A stretch of DNA of 64,000 nucleotides from Agrobacterium salinitolerans (GTDB lineage: Bacteria > Pseudomonadota > Alphaproteobacteria > Rhizobiales > Rhizobiaceae): the NCBI RefSeq assembly GCF_002008225.1, contig NZ_MRDH01000023.1, forward strand, positions 210,731 to 274,730, given 5' to 3'. Position 1 is the stretch's first letter. Each line of letters starts with the position of its first letter. The position numbers and the translations under genes were made by a program. Below are positions 18,800 to 28,863 of this stretch, one piece after another. The notes under the pieces are model-generated. The model had not been told where the DNA came from and made no database searches. It worked only from the letters and a program-made list of their open reading frames with translations.

Positions 18800-20056
18800 A
18801 TGAACGTCACTATCCTCGGAGCCGGCGTCGTCGGCGTGACATCTGCCTGGTATCTGGCCAAAGCCGGACACAAGGTGACGGTGATTGACCGCCAGCCGGC
18901 CGCAGCGCTCGAAACCAGCTTTGCCAATGCCGGCGAGGTTTCCCCCGGTTATTCATCGCCCTGGGCTGCCCCCGGCATTCCGATGAAGGCGATGAAATGG
19001 CTGTTCATGAAACATGCACCGCTGATCATTCGCCCAACCGCCGACCCGGCCGCCTGGCGCTGGATGAGCCAGATGTTGCGCAACTGCACCTCGGCGCGTT
19101 ACGCCATCAACAAAAGCCGCATGGTGCGCGTTGCCGAATATAGCCGTGATTGCCTGATGGCGCTTCGCGAAGAGACCGGCATCGAATACGATCAGCGCAT
19201 GCAGGGCACGCTGGAGGTGTTCCGCACCCAGAAACAGTTCGACGCCATCGGCAAGGATGTGGACGTGCTGACGGCGGGCGGTGTGCCTTTCGAGATTCTC
19301 GACCGCGACGGCTGCGCCGCCATCGAACCCGGCCTTTCTCCTTCGAAGGAAAAGATCGTTGGCGGCCTGCGTTTGCCGGGCGACGAGACCGGCGATTGCT
19401 TCATGTTCACGACTGAACTTGCCCGCATGGCAGACGAAGCCGGCGTTACCTTCCTTTACGATACCGGCATCATGCGCCCCATCGTTGAAGCAGGACGCAT
19501 CAAGGCCGTGGAAACCACCCGGGGGCTGGCGGAGGCCGATATTTTCGTCGCCGCACTCGGCAGCTATTCGCCGCAATTCCTGCGCCAGCTTGGCCTTACT
19601 CTGCCGGTTTACCCGGTCAAGGGTTACTCCATCACGGTTCCGATCGTGAAAGAGGAGCGCGCGCCCGTTTCCACGGTCATGGACGAGGCGTTCAAGGTGG
19701 CGATCACCCGTCTCGGCTCACGCATCCGGGCCGGCGGCATGGCTGAGATTGCCGGTTTCAGCAAGGATTTGCCGGCCGCACGCCAGGAAACGCTCGCCCA
19801 TTCGGTGGAAGACCTGTTCGGCGGCGCGGGCGATCAGAACCAGGCGAAATTCTGGTGCGGCCTGCGCCCGATGACGCCCGATGGCACGCCTGTCATCGGC
19901 GCCACCCGCTACAGCAATCTCTATCTCAACACCGGCCACGGCACGCTCGGCTGGACCATGTCCTGCGGCTCGGCCCGGGTGCTTGCCGACCTGATCAGCG
20001 GAAACAAGCCGGAGATCGATACACACGACCTGGCCATCAGCCGCTACGCCGCCTGA
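18800..20056 (+). CDS. dadA: DadA, D-amino acid dehydrogenase
   Basis: 418-residue DAO-family flavoprotein: FAD-binding [21 protein letters not shown] at residues 3-23, the family [20 protein letters not shown] segment, and C-terminal [14 protein letters not shown] and [15 protein letters not shown]. Oxidises D-alanine to pyruvate and ammonia, feeding electrons to the respiratory chain. With dadX it forms the L-alanine catabolic pathway via D-alanine. Confidence 0.93.
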   Translation: MNVTILGAGVVGVTSAWYLAKAGHKVTVIDRQPAAALETSFANAGEVSPGYSSPWAAPGIPMKAMKWLFMKHAPLIIRPTADPAAWRWMSQMLRNCTSARYAINKSRMVRVAEYSRDCLMALREETGIEYDQRMQGTLEVFRTQKQFDAIGKDVDVLTAGGVPFEILDRDGCAAIEPGLSPSKEKIVGGLRLPGDETGDCFMFTTELARMADEAGVTFLYDTGIMRPIVEAGRIKAVETTRGLAEADIFVAALGSYSPQFLRQLGLTLPVYPVKGYSITVPIVKEERAPVSTVMDEAFKVAITRLGSRIRAGGMAEIAGFSKDLPAARQETLAHSVEDLFGGAGDQNQAKFWCGLRPMTPDGTPVIGATRYSNLYLNTGHGTLGWTMSCGSARVLADLISGNKPEIDTHDLAISRYAA

Positions 20057-20105
20057 GGCGGGACAGAAAAGCCCCTTCCCGCCGGCAAGGCGGGACAGGC
20101 GGCGA

Positions 20106-20816
20106 TCAAAGCGCCAGCGCGTCCCTGAGCGCCAGTCCTTCCTTCATGCGAAGGTCGAGATCGGCTTCGATGTGGTCGAGGTGCCGCAGCATCAGCGCAC
20201 GGGCTTTTGCCGCATCCTTCGCCTCCAGCGCATCCAGAAGGTCGGCATGGTCATTGTGGCCGCAGCTCGAGACACCCGAGCGACCGTAAAGCGCAATGAC
20301 CAGCGATGAACGGGCCACCAGCTCATCCATGAATTTCTCGAGAATGGCATTGCCGGCAAGCGCGGCGAGCATCAGGTGAAAATCGCCCGACGCCTTGATC
20401 TCCGCACGTCTGGCGGTGGGGCCGCGCTCAAGCTGGTGGCGGCTTTCCTCGACCAGATGTTCCCTCAGCTTCTTCGCCGCCGCAGGGGTGATTTTTTCGA
20501 TCGCCGCATCCACCACACCGGGTTCGATCAGCCGGCGCGAGGCAAAAACCTGTCGCGCCTCATCCGGCGTCGGGTTGGATACGAAAGCGCCCCGGTTTCG
20601 CTCGGCCTTGACCAACCCCTCATAGGCCAGCATCTGAAGGGCCGCCCGCACCACCGTGCGGCTGACCTCGAACAGGGTTCCCACTTCCGCTTCCGACAGT
20701 TTCGTCCCCGGTGCAAGCCGCCGGTCGACAATGGCGTCACGCAGCGTATCGCGAATGGCCTGTGCACGGTCTTCATGCGAGGAATCGGGATTGACGGTTA
20801 TGTGGGAAAGGCTCAT
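20106..20816 (-). CDS. GntR/FadR-type regulator with FCD domain
   Basis: 236 residues: winged helix ~18-80 (RLAPGTKLSEAEVGTLFEVSRTVVRAALQMLAYEGLVKAERNRGAFV) then an FCD effector domain with its metal-type residues in GDFHLML, GHNDHADLLDAL and LRHLDHIEADL. The ATG at 20816 has AGGA 8 nt upstream; 30 extra in-frame residues upstream look untranslated. It converges on dadA and has no obvious operon partner, so its target and ligand are unknown. A 7-bp TCCCGCC/GGCGGGA hairpin at 20077-20095 separates it from dadA. Confidence 0.8.
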   Translation of the reverse strand: MSLSHITVNPDSSHEDRAQAIRDTLRDAIVDRRLAPGTKLSEAEVGTLFEVSRTVVRAALQMLAYEGLVKAERNRGAFVSNPTPDEARQVFASRRLIEPGVVDAAIEKITPAAAKKLREHLVEESRHQLERGPTARRAEIKASGDFHLMLAALAGNAILEKFMDELVARSSLVIALYGRSGVSSCGHNDHADLLDALEAKDAAKARALMLRHLDHIEADLDLRMKEGLALRDALAL

Positions 20817-20995
20817 CGGTGCGTCCTGTTTACTCTTGAGTTCTAGCGCGAAGTACGGTCCGCGCAAACAGGAATTGCAGGCAGCCGCCGGTCCGCCACA
20901 ATTCATTCAGCGCCCGTTCAGCAGCCGGACGGTATTTCCTTAACCATCGAATTTGCAACTGGCAGCGCCCTGCCACTTCGATGGAAGAAAACACC

Positions 20996-21508
20996 ATGTC
21001 GTCCTTCGCAGCTAAAACAGTTCTGACGATCGCTGTGGCCGCCGCCACGCTCGTTCCCTTCAGCAGCGCATCCGCCGGCGACTGGGATCGCCACGACCGT
21101 CGCGACGCCGCCATTCTGGGTGGCGTACTCGGTCTTGCCGCCGGTGTCGCCGTTGGCTCGGCAATGGCGCGCCCGGCGCCGGTGGATGATGAGCGCGTCT
21201 ATATCGACCCGCCCCGTCGTTATGAGCCGAGCTACGTGTATGAAGAGCCGGATTATCGCTATTATCAGCCGGCACCACAGCCGGTTTATCGCCCCGCTCC
21301 GGTCTATCGTCCGGCACCGGTTTACCGCGCCCAGCCGGTCTATGACACCAATCCCGGTTATTACCAGCCGCGCCGGACCTACCGTACCATCGAGCCTTGG
21401 ACAAATGCCTGGTACGATTATTGCTCGCAGCGCTATCGCAGCTTCAACAGCCGGTCCGGCACCTATGTCGGTAACGATGGTCAGCGCCATTTCTGCGTAG
21501 CGGGTTGA
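20996..21508 (+). CDS. BA14K-family exported protein
   Basis: 170 residues. Signal peptide MSSFAAKTVLTIAVAAATLVPFSSASA, a short hydrophobic GGVLGLAAGVAVGSAM segment, a Tyr/Pro-rich middle with repeated PVYRPAP units, and the C-terminal BA14K signature CSQRYRSFNSRSGTYVGNDG. ATG at 20996 with GGAAG upstream is preferred over 20981. BA14K proteins are abundant cell-envelope proteins of Rhizobiales, some lectin-like; the exact role is unknown. Confidence 0.8.
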   Translation: MSSFAAKTVLTIAVAAATLVPFSSASAGDWDRHDRRDAAILGGVLGLAAGVAVGSAMARPAPVDDERVYIDPPRRYEPSYVYEEPDYRYYQPAPQPVYRPAPVYRPAPVYRAQPVYDTNPGYYQPRRTYRTIEPWTNAWYDYCSQRYRSFNSRSGTYVGNDGQRHFCVAG

Positions 21509-21548
21509 TCGGGAAGACCGCCAACATAAATACTCCCGTTATTGTCAG

Positions 21549-21576
21549 GCCGCGGACAGAAACGTCCGCGGCTTTT
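21549..21576. terminator. Intrinsic terminator after the BA14K gene
   Basis: 9-bp GC stem GCCGCGGAC / GTCCGCGGC with a 6-nt loop followed by TTTT. Lies between convergent genes and can serve the plus-strand BA14K transcript. Confidence 0.8.
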
Positions 21577-21597
21577 CCATGAGCGCCCCGCGCTACC

Positions 21598-22962
21598 TCA
21601 CGCCGTACCGCTCTTCACATAATCCGCCCGGTTAATGCCGTGGCGCTGCAGCTTGTCGTAAAAGGTCTTGCGGGCGATGCCGAGCGTTGTGATGGTTTCC
21701 GCCACGTCTCCGTTCGACTGCTCCAGCGTTTCACGGATGATATTGGCCTCGATCTCGTCCATGCGCTCCGGCAGGGTGCCGGAAGCGGGAATGGCCGATT
21801 GTGACGCGATAGTAGCGGCCGGTTCTGCCTCCAGCCCCAGCACCACCCTCTCCGCAAAATGCCCGAGTTCCCGAACATTGCCCGGCCAGTCGTGCTCCTG
21901 AAGCCGCCGGGACGTGCCCGCGCTGATTTGTGGCACCGGCATGTTGAAGCGGTTGGCAGCCTTGGTGACGAAATGGGAAAACAGGAGTGGAATATCCGCC
22001 TTGCGTTCGCGCAGTGGCGGAATGGACAGCGTTACCACATTTAGCCGGTAGTAGAGATCCTCGCGAAAAGTGCCGCGTTCGGCCGGATCGCCGAGATCCA
22101 CCTTTGCCGCCGCCACCACGCGAATATCGACCGGCCTTTCCTCGTTTGAACCCAACGGCGAAACTTCACGCATTTCCAGAACACGCAACATCTTCACCTG
22201 AACGGCAAGCGGCATGCTTTCGATCTCGTCGAGAAACAGCGTACCGCCGCTCGAATGTTCGATGCGGCCGACACGCTTTTTCTGCGCACCGGTAAAAGCA
22301 CCCGGCTCATGACCAAAAAGCTCGCTTTCAATCACCGTCTCTGGCAGCGCACCGCAATTCAGCGCCACGAAATTGCCCTTCGCGCGCTTCTTGCTCCAGC
22401 GATGCAACGCCGTTGCCACCACTTCCTTGCCGCTGCCCGTTTCCCCCGCCACCAGCACATCCACATCGGTATCGGCTATGTGGCGCAGCGTGGTCCGCAG
22501 GCGCTCCATGGCGGGTGTCTGGCCGATCAGCGGCAGATCGTCTTCCGCCTGTCCCACCGCCCGGCGAAGCGCCCGATTTTCCAGCACGAGGCGGCGTTTT
22601 TCCAGCGCCCGGCGCGCGCTTTCCACCATGCGTTCGGCGGGAAAGGGTTTGGCGATGAAATCATAGGCGCCATTGTGAAGTGCATCGACGGCCATCGGCA
22701 CATCGCCATGGCCGGTGATGAGGATGACCGGCAGGTCGGCATCGATCTTGCGGACATGGTCGAAAAATTCGAGACCCGTCATGCCGGGCATGCGCACATC
22801 GGTGATGATGATGCCGTCGAAATCCTCGCTCAGGGCCGCAAGCGCCTGCTCGGCGCGGGAAAAGGAAGTAACCGGCAATCCATCGAGTTCCAGCGTCTGC
22901 ACCATCGCTTTGCGCAATTGGGAATCGTCGTCCACCAGGAATATGGTTCCATCCACCGTCAT
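21598..22962 (-). CDS. dctD: DctD, sigma-54-dependent response regulator of dicarboxylate transport
   Basis: 454 residues: receiver domain with phospho-acceptor Asp55 ([10 protein letters not shown]), AAA+ domain with GETGSGKE Walker A and the sigma-54-contacting [18 protein letters not shown]alker B, and a C-terminal Fis-type HTH ([25 protein letters not shown]). Activates dctA with RpoN. Transcribed after dctB, one base apart; the pair is divergent from dctA, which fixes the identity. Confidence 0.93.
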   Translation of the reverse strand: MTVDGTIFLVDDDSQLRKAMVQTLELDGLPVTSFSRAEQALAALSEDFDGIIITDVRMPGMTGLEFFDHVRKIDADLPVILITGHGDVPMAVDALHNGAYDFIAKPFPAERMVESARRALEKRRLVLENRALRRAVGQAEDDLPLIGQTPAMERLRTTLRHIADTDVDVLVAGETGSGKEVVATALHRWSKKRAKGNFVALNCGALPETVIESELFGHEPGAFTGAQKKRVGRIEHSSGGTLFLDEIESMPLAVQVKMLRVLEMREVSPLGSNEERPVDIRVVAAAKVDLGDPAERGTFREDLYYRLNVVTLSIPPLRERKADIPLLFSHFVTKAANRFNMPVPQISAGTSRRLQEHDWPGNVRELGHFAERVVLGLEAEPAATIASQSAIPASGTLPERMDEIEANIIRETLEQSNGDVAETITTLGIARKTFYDKLQRHGINRADYVKSGTA

Positions 22963-22963
22963 G

Positions 22964-24805
22964 TCATGCTCGCTTCAGAAATACGGAAAAACATGTGCCC
23001 GCCTCGCTGCTCGCCACCTCGATACGCCCGCCATAATCCGAAGCAATATCGTTGGAGATGACGAGACCGAGGCCGAGACCGCTTTCCTTTGATGTGTTGA
23101 AGGGCGAGAAAAGCTGGGCGCGGATGGCCTCCGGAATGCCGGTGCCATTATCGCTGACCGAAATCACGATCATGTCGCTCTCCTCCCGCACCCGCACCTC
23201 GACACGCGCGGTGTCAATCGTTTCCGTGGCTTCCAGCGCGTTTTGCAGGAGGTTGATGAGGATCTGTTCGAGCCGGATACGGCTGCCGAGTACCTTCAGA
23301 TCCTGATCCGGCAGGGCGATTTCCAGCGCATCCATCTGCCCGGAAAAACGGCTACGCAACAGCACGACCGCACCTTCGATGACCAGCCTGACACTCACGG
23401 GTTCGGCGGCGGTGCGGCCCTTGCGCGCCAGTATCTTCAGGTCGGTGGTGATGGTGCCGATACGCTCGGTGAGAGCGGCGATATCTTCCAGATTTTCGGT
23501 GACTTCCGACAGCCGATCGCGTTTCAGCAAGGTGCGGGCATTATCGGCAAAGGCACGGATGGTCGCCACCGGCTGGTTGATTTCATGCGCTACGCCCGCC
23601 GCCACCTGGCCCAGAATGGAAAGACGGTTGGCCTGCACCAGCTCGTGCTGCACATTGCGTAACTCGCCGGTGGTCTTTTCATGCAGGGTAATTTCGGCCT
23701 GTAGATGATCGCGTGTTTTCGTCAGGTCGCGGGTGCGCTCCTGCACCTTCATTTCCAGCTCCGCGCGGGCGCGTTGCTCCTCTTCTTTTTCCTTGAGCGC
23801 CTTGTGCCTGCGCCACAACCAAAGGGCCGAAAGCGCCATCAGCGGCATCAGCGTCGCCAGCGCCACCACCCTGCCCTCACGAATTATGGCGTTCAGCGTC
23901 GGCGCCACAGGCTGGAGATAATGCAGCGTCCATGATGTCGTCGGCACCGGCACTTCCAGCCGCAGATAATCGCCACGCACACTCCCCGGTTCATCGACAT
24001 GAATGAGCGGAACGCCCTCGCTCGCTCGCCGCGCTGCGCGAAACGGCAGCGTTGAAAGCGCCTCATTGCCGAATTGCAGGCTCTCGGAAATGATTTTCCG
24101 CTGCGCCTCGTCAATAGGTGCGACGGTCTTGAAGCGCCATTCCGGCACGCTGGTCATCAACACGACGCCGTTTCTGTCGACCACATAGACCGGTTTGCCT
24201 CCGATGTTCCAGTCGGTCTCAAGCCGATTGAACTCAACCTTGGCAATGACGACGCCAAGCGGCCGCCCGTCGGCGGCATCGATGCGGCGGGAGATATAAA
24301 GACCCGGTCGGCGGCTGACATTGCCAAGCGCATAATGTTCGGACATGCCGGTCTTCATCGCCGCCTGGAAATATTCGCGGAAAGCATAATTGGAGCCGAC
24401 AAAGCTGTCGTCCTGCCGCCAGTTACTTGACGCGATGGTCAATCCGGTCGGCCCGGTGACATAGATCACCGAGGACTGCGTGCCTTCGATCAGGCCTTCC
24501 AGCTTGCGGTTCAACCGGTCGAGAGCGGGAGCACCACCGCCATCCAGCGCGGCGGCAAGATCGGGATCTCCGGAGAGGACAAGGGGAATGGCGCGCGGCC
24601 GCTCCAGCGCGACATTCAGGAGCGCGATCTTCAGTTCGGCATCCGTGGCGGCCTCGGAACCGGCCATGCGCAGCGCCTGATTGCGGGCGAACTCATCGGC
24701 CACCAGCAGAACGCCAAGACTGACGAGCAACCACAGGCCCGCCAGCGCCAGCCATTGCGCCCGCCGCTTAGCTTGGGAATGAGGTGCGTGATCCTGATAG
24801 GTCAT
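22964..24805 (-). CDS. dctB: DctB, C4-dicarboxylate sensor histidine kinase
   Basis: 613 residues: membrane helix ~16-38, large periplasmic sensor region (~45-300, double-Cache type: [46 protein letters not shown]), second membrane helix ~305-330, coiled coil, H-box [15 protein letters not shown] with His near residue 404, and HATPase motifs ([26 protein letters not shown]). Senses succinate/malate and phosphorylates DctD. ATG at 24805. Confidence 0.93.
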   Translation of the reverse strand: MTYQDHAPHSQAKRRAQWLALAGLWLLVSLGVLLVADEFARNQALRMAGSEAATDAELKIALLNVALERPRAIPLVLSGDPDLAAALDGGGAPALDRLNRKLEGLIEGTQSSVIYVTGPTGLTIASSNWRQDDSFVGSNYAFREYFQAAMKTGMSEHYALGNVSRRPGLYISRRIDAADGRPLGVVIAKVEFNRLETDWNIGGKPVYVVDRNGVVLMTSVPEWRFKTVAPIDEAQRKIISESLQFGNEALSTLPFRAARRASEGVPLIHVDEPGSVRGDYLRLEVPVPTTSWTLHYLQPVAPTLNAIIREGRVVALATLMPLMALSALWLWRRHKALKEKEEEQRARAELEMKVQERTRDLTKTRDHLQAEITLHEKTTGELRNVQHELVQANRLSILGQVAAGVAHEINQPVATIRAFADNARTLLKRDRLSEVTENLEDIAALTERIGTITTDLKILARKGRTAAEPVSVRLVIEGAVVLLRSRFSGQMDALEIALPDQDLKVLGSRIRLEQILINLLQNALEATETIDTARVEVRVREESDMIVISVSDNGTGIPEAIRAQLFSPFNTSKESGLGLGLVISNDIASDYGGRIEVASSEAGTCFSVFLKRA

Positions 24806-24813
24806 GGGATGAT

Positions 24814-24831
24814 TGTGCGGATTTACGCACA
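24814..24831. promoter_or_regulatory. Palindrome, probable DctD-binding site 1
   Basis: TGTGCG-GATTTA-CGCACA, a perfect 6+6 inverted repeat 9 bp upstream of the dctB start and ~110 bp upstream of the dctA sigma-54 promoter, resembling known DctD upstream activator sites of rhizobia. Confidence 0.72.
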
Positions 24832-24844
24832 GACATCAAGATAT

Positions 24845-24866
24845 TTTGTCCGGAATTCCGCACAAA
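24845..24866. promoter_or_regulatory. Palindrome, probable DctD-binding site 2
   Basis: 22-bp palindrome centred on AATT with one mismatched pair (TTTGTCCGGAA / TTCCGCACAAA); about 31 bp from site 1 centre-to-centre (three helical turns), consistent with cooperative binding of DctD dimers. Confidence 0.75.
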
Positions 24867-24937
24867 TGGCCGTGAGCCAGCGAAGCTTCAATAAAAACTA
24901 CTTTTGAAATCAGCCAGTTACAGCAAATAATCAAGTC

Positions 24938-24953
24938 TGGCATGCGTATTGCA
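24938..24953 (+). promoter_or_regulatory. Sigma-54 promoter of dctA
   Basis: TGGCATGCGTATTGCA carries GG and GC elements at the -24/-12 spacing of RpoN promoters, ~88 bp upstream of the dctA ATG and downstream of the two DctD-type palindromes. Confidence 0.88.
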
Positions 24954-25041
24954 CATGACTCCGCAATCGGCGCGAAGCCGTCAACGACACGGCGATCCCG
25001 GGAGGCCAATAAAGGCAGGGTGAGGCCGAGGAGGAAAAAAT

Positions 25042-26388
25042 ATGATCGATACGACAGCCGTGGCCGCAGGCCACGCCAAGCAGCCATTCTACAAGCACCT
25101 GTATTTCCAAGTTCTGGTGGCCATCATCGCCGGTATCGCGCTCGGCCATTTTTACCCGACTTTCGGCGAACAGCTGAAGCCGCTCGGCGACGGCTTCATC
25201 CGCCTCGTCAAGATGATCATCGCTCCCGTCATCTTCCTCACCGTCGCAACCGGCATCGCCGGCATGAACGACATGAAGAAGGTTGGACGTGTGGCCGGCA
25301 AGGCCATGATCTACTTCCTGGTGTTCTCCACGCTTGCGCTTATCGTTGGCCTCATCGTCGCCAATACCGTGCAGCCGGGCGCCGGCATGAACATCGATCC
25401 CGCCACGCTGGATGCCAAGGCCGTCGCGACCTACGCTGACAAGGCCCATGAGCAGACCATCACCGGCTTCCTGATGAACATCATTCCGACGACCATCGTC
25501 GGCGCGTTCGCCAGCGGCGATATCCTGCAGGTGCTGTTCTTCTCGGTGCTCTTCGGCATCGCGCTTGGCATCGTCGGCGAAAAGGGCAAGCCCGTCACCG
25601 ATTTCATGCACGCCCTGATGTATCCGATCTTCAAGCTGGTCGCGATCCTGATGAAGGCCGCTCCCATCGGCGCTTTTGGCGCGATGGCCTTCACCATCGG
25701 CAAATACGGCATCTCGTCCGTCACCAACCTCGCGATGCTGATCGGCACCTTCTACATCACGTCCTTGCTGTTCGTGTTCGTGGTTCTCGGTGCGGTCTGC
25801 CGTTACAACGGCTTTTCCATCGTCGCGCTTATCCGCTACATCAAGGAAGAGCTGCTGCTGGTTCTCGGCACCTCGTCTTCGGAAGCCGCCCTGCCGGGCC
25901 TGATGAGCAAGATGGAAAAGGCAGGCTGCAAACGTTCCGTCGTCGGCCTCGTCATCCCCACCGGTTATTCTTTCAACCTTGACGGCACCAACATCTACAT
26001 GACGCTGGCCGCCCTCTTCATCGCACAGGCGACTGGTATCCACCTCTCCTTCGGCGAACAGATCCTGCTGCTGCTCGTGGCCATGCTCTCCTCCAAGGGC
26101 GCGGCCGGCATTACCGGCGCGGGCTTCATTACGCTTGCGGCAACCCTCTCCGTCGTACCTTCGGTTCCCGTCGCCGGCATGGCGCTGATCCTCGGCATCG
26201 ACCGCTTCATGTCGGAATGCCGCGCGCTCACCAACTTCGTCGGCAATGCAGTCGCCACAATCGTCGTTGCCCGCTGGGAAGGAGAACTGGATCAGGAGCA
26301 GCTCGCCCGCGTTCTGAGCGGCAAGGAAGAGTTCACCGGCATCGCCGATGTGGATCAGCTTCCGGCATCGGTCCAGCCGGCCGAATAA
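25042..26388 (+). CDS. dctA: DctA, C4-dicarboxylate:cation symporter
   Basis: 448-residue DAACS-family transporter with ~8 membrane helices and the substrate hairpin motifs [13 protein letters not shown], the TM7 signature [16 protein letters not shown] and [14 protein letters not shown]. Imports succinate, fumarate and malate across the inner membrane. GAGGAGG precedes the ATG. Under DctBD/RpoN control from the adjacent promoter. Confidence 0.95.
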   Translation: MIDTTAVAAGHAKQPFYKHLYFQVLVAIIAGIALGHFYPTFGEQLKPLGDGFIRLVKMIIAPVIFLTVATGIAGMNDMKKVGRVAGKAMIYFLVFSTLALIVGLIVANTVQPGAGMNIDPATLDAKAVATYADKAHEQTITGFLMNIIPTTIVGAFASGDILQVLFFSVLFGIALGIVGEKGKPVTDFMHALMYPIFKLVAILMKAAPIGAFGAMAFTIGKYGISSVTNLAMLIGTFYITSLLFVFVVLGAVCRYNGFSIVALIRYIKEELLLVLGTSSSEAALPGLMSKMEKAGCKRSVVGLVIPTGYSFNLDGTNIYMTLAALFIAQATGIHLSFGEQILLLLVAMLSSKGAAGITGAGFITLAATLSVVPSVPVAGMALILGIDRFMSECRALTNFVGNAVATIVVARWEGELDQEQLARVLSGKEEFTGIADVDQLPASVQPAE

Positions 26389-26441
26389 CACGACCTCCCA
26401 AGGTCCTGCCTGTCCCGGTTTTCCCGGGCAGGCAAATACAG

Positions 26442-26476
26442 AAAGCCCGGAGCATCTTGCGATACTCCGGGCTTTT
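26442..26476. terminator. Bidirectional terminator between dctA and the aminotransferase
   Basis: 11-bp stem AAAGCCCGGAG / CTCCGGGCTTT with a 12-nt loop and T/A runs at both ends. A second GC hairpin (GCCTGTCCCGG with CCCGGGCAGGC) lies just before it at about 26408-26432. Confidence 0.85.
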
Positions 26477-26504
26477 GCGTTGCGGGACTCCAAACCGTGC
26501 AGTG

Positions 26505-27857
26505 TCAGCCTTTCGCGGCCGATGCCTTATCGAGACCGCGTCTTACGCCGGCAAACAGATCGTCCAGCTGCTCGGCCGTGATGATCAGCGGCGGGCAGAA
26601 GCAGATCGATTCACCGATCGGCCGGGTGATGACACCTTCGCTTTCGATAGCCGCGGCCAGCGCCAGCGTCGTATCGCCCGGTTTCATGCCCTCCCACGGC
26701 TTCACCTCCAGCGCGCCGATCAGGCCGATACCGCGCGAGGAATGAATGAGCGGGTGATCGGCCAGCGCCTTCAGATGACTGAGGAACTTGCCCTCCAGCC
26801 GGGCGACATTCCCGACCAGATCGCGCTCCTGAATGATCTTCAGGTTTTCCAGTCCCACAGCCGTCGCGACGGGATGGCCGGAGGCGGTGTAACCATGGCC
26901 GAAAGAGCCGATACGGTCGGATTCGTCGGCAATCGGCTGGTAGAAATTGTCGTTCATGATGATCGCCGAAAGCGGCATGTAGGACGACGAAATCTGCTTG
27001 GAGACGACAAGCACATCCGGCTCGATGCCATAGGTCTCGCAGGCGAACATCTTGCCGGTTCGACCGAAACCGCAGATCACCTCATCCACCACAAGCAGAA
27101 TATCGTATTTTTTCAGGATCGCCTGCACGCCCGCCCAATAACCTTCCGGCGGCAAAAGAACGCCGCCCGCGCCCATGACCGGCTCGCCCCAGAAAGCGGC
27201 AATCGTTTCGGGGCCTTCGCGGAGGATCAGATCCTCAAGCTCTTTCAGGATGCGCGCGGTGAAATCCCCCTCGCTTTCCCCTTCCTTTCCAAAATGCACA
27301 TAGGAGGGGCAGGCCGTATGCAGCATCCGGTCCAGCGGCAGGTCAAAACTTTCATGGTTACGCGGCAGGCCGGTGATCGAGGCCGAGGCGATGGTTACGC
27401 CATGATACCCCTTGATGCGGCCGATGATCTTCTTCTTGTCTCGCCTGCCCAGCGCATTCGAGCGATACCAGACCATCTTGGCGACGAGATCGTTTGCCTC
27501 GGAGCCGGAGGAGGTGAAATGCACCTTGGACATCGGCACCGGTGAAAGCTCGATCAGCAACTCGGCGAGATCGACCGACGGGCCGTGAGTCTTATAGGAA
27601 AAGGTGTGGTAATAGGGCAGCTTCTGCATCTGCTTCGTTGCCGCTTCCACCAGCCGCTGCTCACCGAAGCCGAGCGCCACCGACCACAGCCCCGCCATCG
27701 CCTCGATATAGCGCTTGCCGCTGCTGTCGGTGACATAGATGCCCTCACCGCTCTCGATCACCAGACCGCCGGTCTTTTCGAATTTGCGCAGATTGACGTT
27801 CGGATGCATCTGATAGGCGATATCGCGTGCCTCGACGGAATTCGGCAGAATGGTCAT
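26505..27857 (-). CDS. Class III PLP aminotransferase (omega-amino acid/putrescine type)
   Basis: 450 residues. PLP motifs: TSSGSEANDLVAKM, GYHG, VVDEVICGFGRTG with the PLP-ring Asp, and the Schiff-base lysine in VVSKQISSSYMPLSA; GHGYTASGHPV completes the active site. The fold subgroup includes putrescine-, GABA- and beta-alanine:pyruvate transaminases; sequence alone does not fix the amine donor. I start at 27857 because GGAG lies 9 nt upstream, rather than at 27872. Downstream of the SDR gene, 36 nt apart, in one operon. Confidence 0.85.
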   Translation of the reverse strand: MTILPNSVEARDIAYQMHPNVNLRKFEKTGGLVIESGEGIYVTDSSGKRYIEAMAGLWSVALGFGEQRLVEAATKQMQKLPYYHTFSYKTHGPSVDLAELLIELSPVPMSKVHFTSSGSEANDLVAKMVWYRSNALGRRDKKKIIGRIKGYHGVTIASASITGLPRNHESFDLPLDRMLHTACPSYVHFGKEGESEGDFTARILKELEDLILREGPETIAAFWGEPVMGAGGVLLPPEGYWAGVQAILKKYDILLVVDEVICGFGRTGKMFACETYGIEPDVLVVSKQISSSYMPLSAIIMNDNFYQPIADESDRIGSFGHGYTASGHPVATAVGLENLKIIQERDLVGNVARLEGKFLSHLKALADHPLIHSSRGIGLIGALEVKPWEGMKPGDTTLALAAAIESEGVITRPIGESICFCPPLIITAEQLDDLFAGVRRGLDKASAAKG

Positions 27858-27893
27858 CGATAAAGGCTCCATTTTTGGTTGATGCTCGGCGCG

Positions 27894-28628
27894 TCAGACG
27901 TGCTGGCCGCCATTGATGTGAATTTCCGCGCCGTTGATGTAGCTCGACTGTTCCGAGCAGAGGAAATAGATGGTCTGCGCCACCTCGGCCGTGGTGCCGA
28001 GCCGTCCAAGCGGCACCTGGGCTTCCACCAGTTCGGCCGTTCCGGGCGAAAGGATGGCGGTGTTGATCTCGCCCGGCGCAATCGCATTGGCGCGCACGCC
28101 GCGCGGGCCGAACTCATGCGCCAGTTCGCGCGTCAGCGCCGCAAGCGCCGCCTTCGACGTGGCATAAGCCACGCCGGCAAAAGGATGCACCCGTGAGCCG
28201 ACAATCGATGTGACGTTGACGATGGAACCCTTTGCCGCTTCCAATTCCGGCAAAAGCGCGCGGGCGAGCAGCGCCGTCGAAACGAGATTGACGTTCAGCA
28301 CCCGCGTCCAGATTTCCGCCGTCGTATCCATGACACCGAGGCGGCTACCGCCCTCCCCCTTCGGCGAAATTCCGGCATTGTTGACAAGCGCCGCAAGCTT
28401 TCCCTCCGGCAGGCGTGAGCGCACCTCGTTCGCGAGATCGCCAATGCGGGACAGGTCCTCCAGATCGGCCTGAATATGGCTCTCCCGCGCAGACGGCCAA
28501 CGGCATTCCTCGGAGAAAGGTTGTCGCGATACGGTGAGAATTCTCCAACCTTTTTCCTGAAACAGCTTGACGGTGGCGTGCCCTATTCCGCGGCTGGCGC
28601 CGGTCAAAAGCATGAAAGGAACAGCCAT
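27894..28628 (-). CDS. Short-chain dehydrogenase/reductase
   Basis: 244-residue classical SDR: cofactor motif TGASRGIGHA (residues 9-18), NNAG at ~84, catalytic Ser (NVTSIVG) and YATSK, and a C-terminal YINGAEIHINGGQHV typical of FabG-like members. AGGAG precedes the ATG. Cotranscribed with the aminotransferase, suggesting the pair handles an amino alcohol or oxo product, but the substrate is not identifiable. Divergent from celD across a 235-bp spacer in which I see no recognisable element. Confidence 0.82.
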   Translation of the reverse strand: MAVPFMLLTGASRGIGHATVKLFQEKGWRILTVSRQPFSEECRWPSARESHIQADLEDLSRIGDLANEVRSRLPEGKLAALVNNAGISPKGEGGSRLGVMDTTAEIWTRVLNVNLVSTALLARALLPELEAAKGSIVNVTSIVGSRVHPFAGVAYATSKAALAALTRELAHEFGPRGVRANAIAPGEINTAILSPGTAELVEAQVPLGRLGTTAEVAQTIYFLCSEQSSYINGAEIHINGGQHV

Positions 28629-28863
28629 ATGAGAACTCCTGTGCCACGCGGGCCGTTGAGCCGGCCGCGCATTCAGCCCGGCATGTTAGAGCGCCGCCAC
28701 CGGCTGACAAGGTCTTTTTTGTCGCGGCGCGGCGTTGGTGGATCGGCGACGGGCTAATCCCATTTGATGCACGGCTTTCACCCGAAGGGAATATTTGAAG
28801 CCGACCGTTTACCCATAAAATGAAGCCTCCCGAATGTGTGATCAGTATTGGGAGGGGGCAAGA

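Noticed and set aside
24931..26493. 520-residue open frame antisense to dctA
   Set aside because: Asp/His/Arg-rich shadow of a membrane protein gene; DctA on the other strand is unambiguous.
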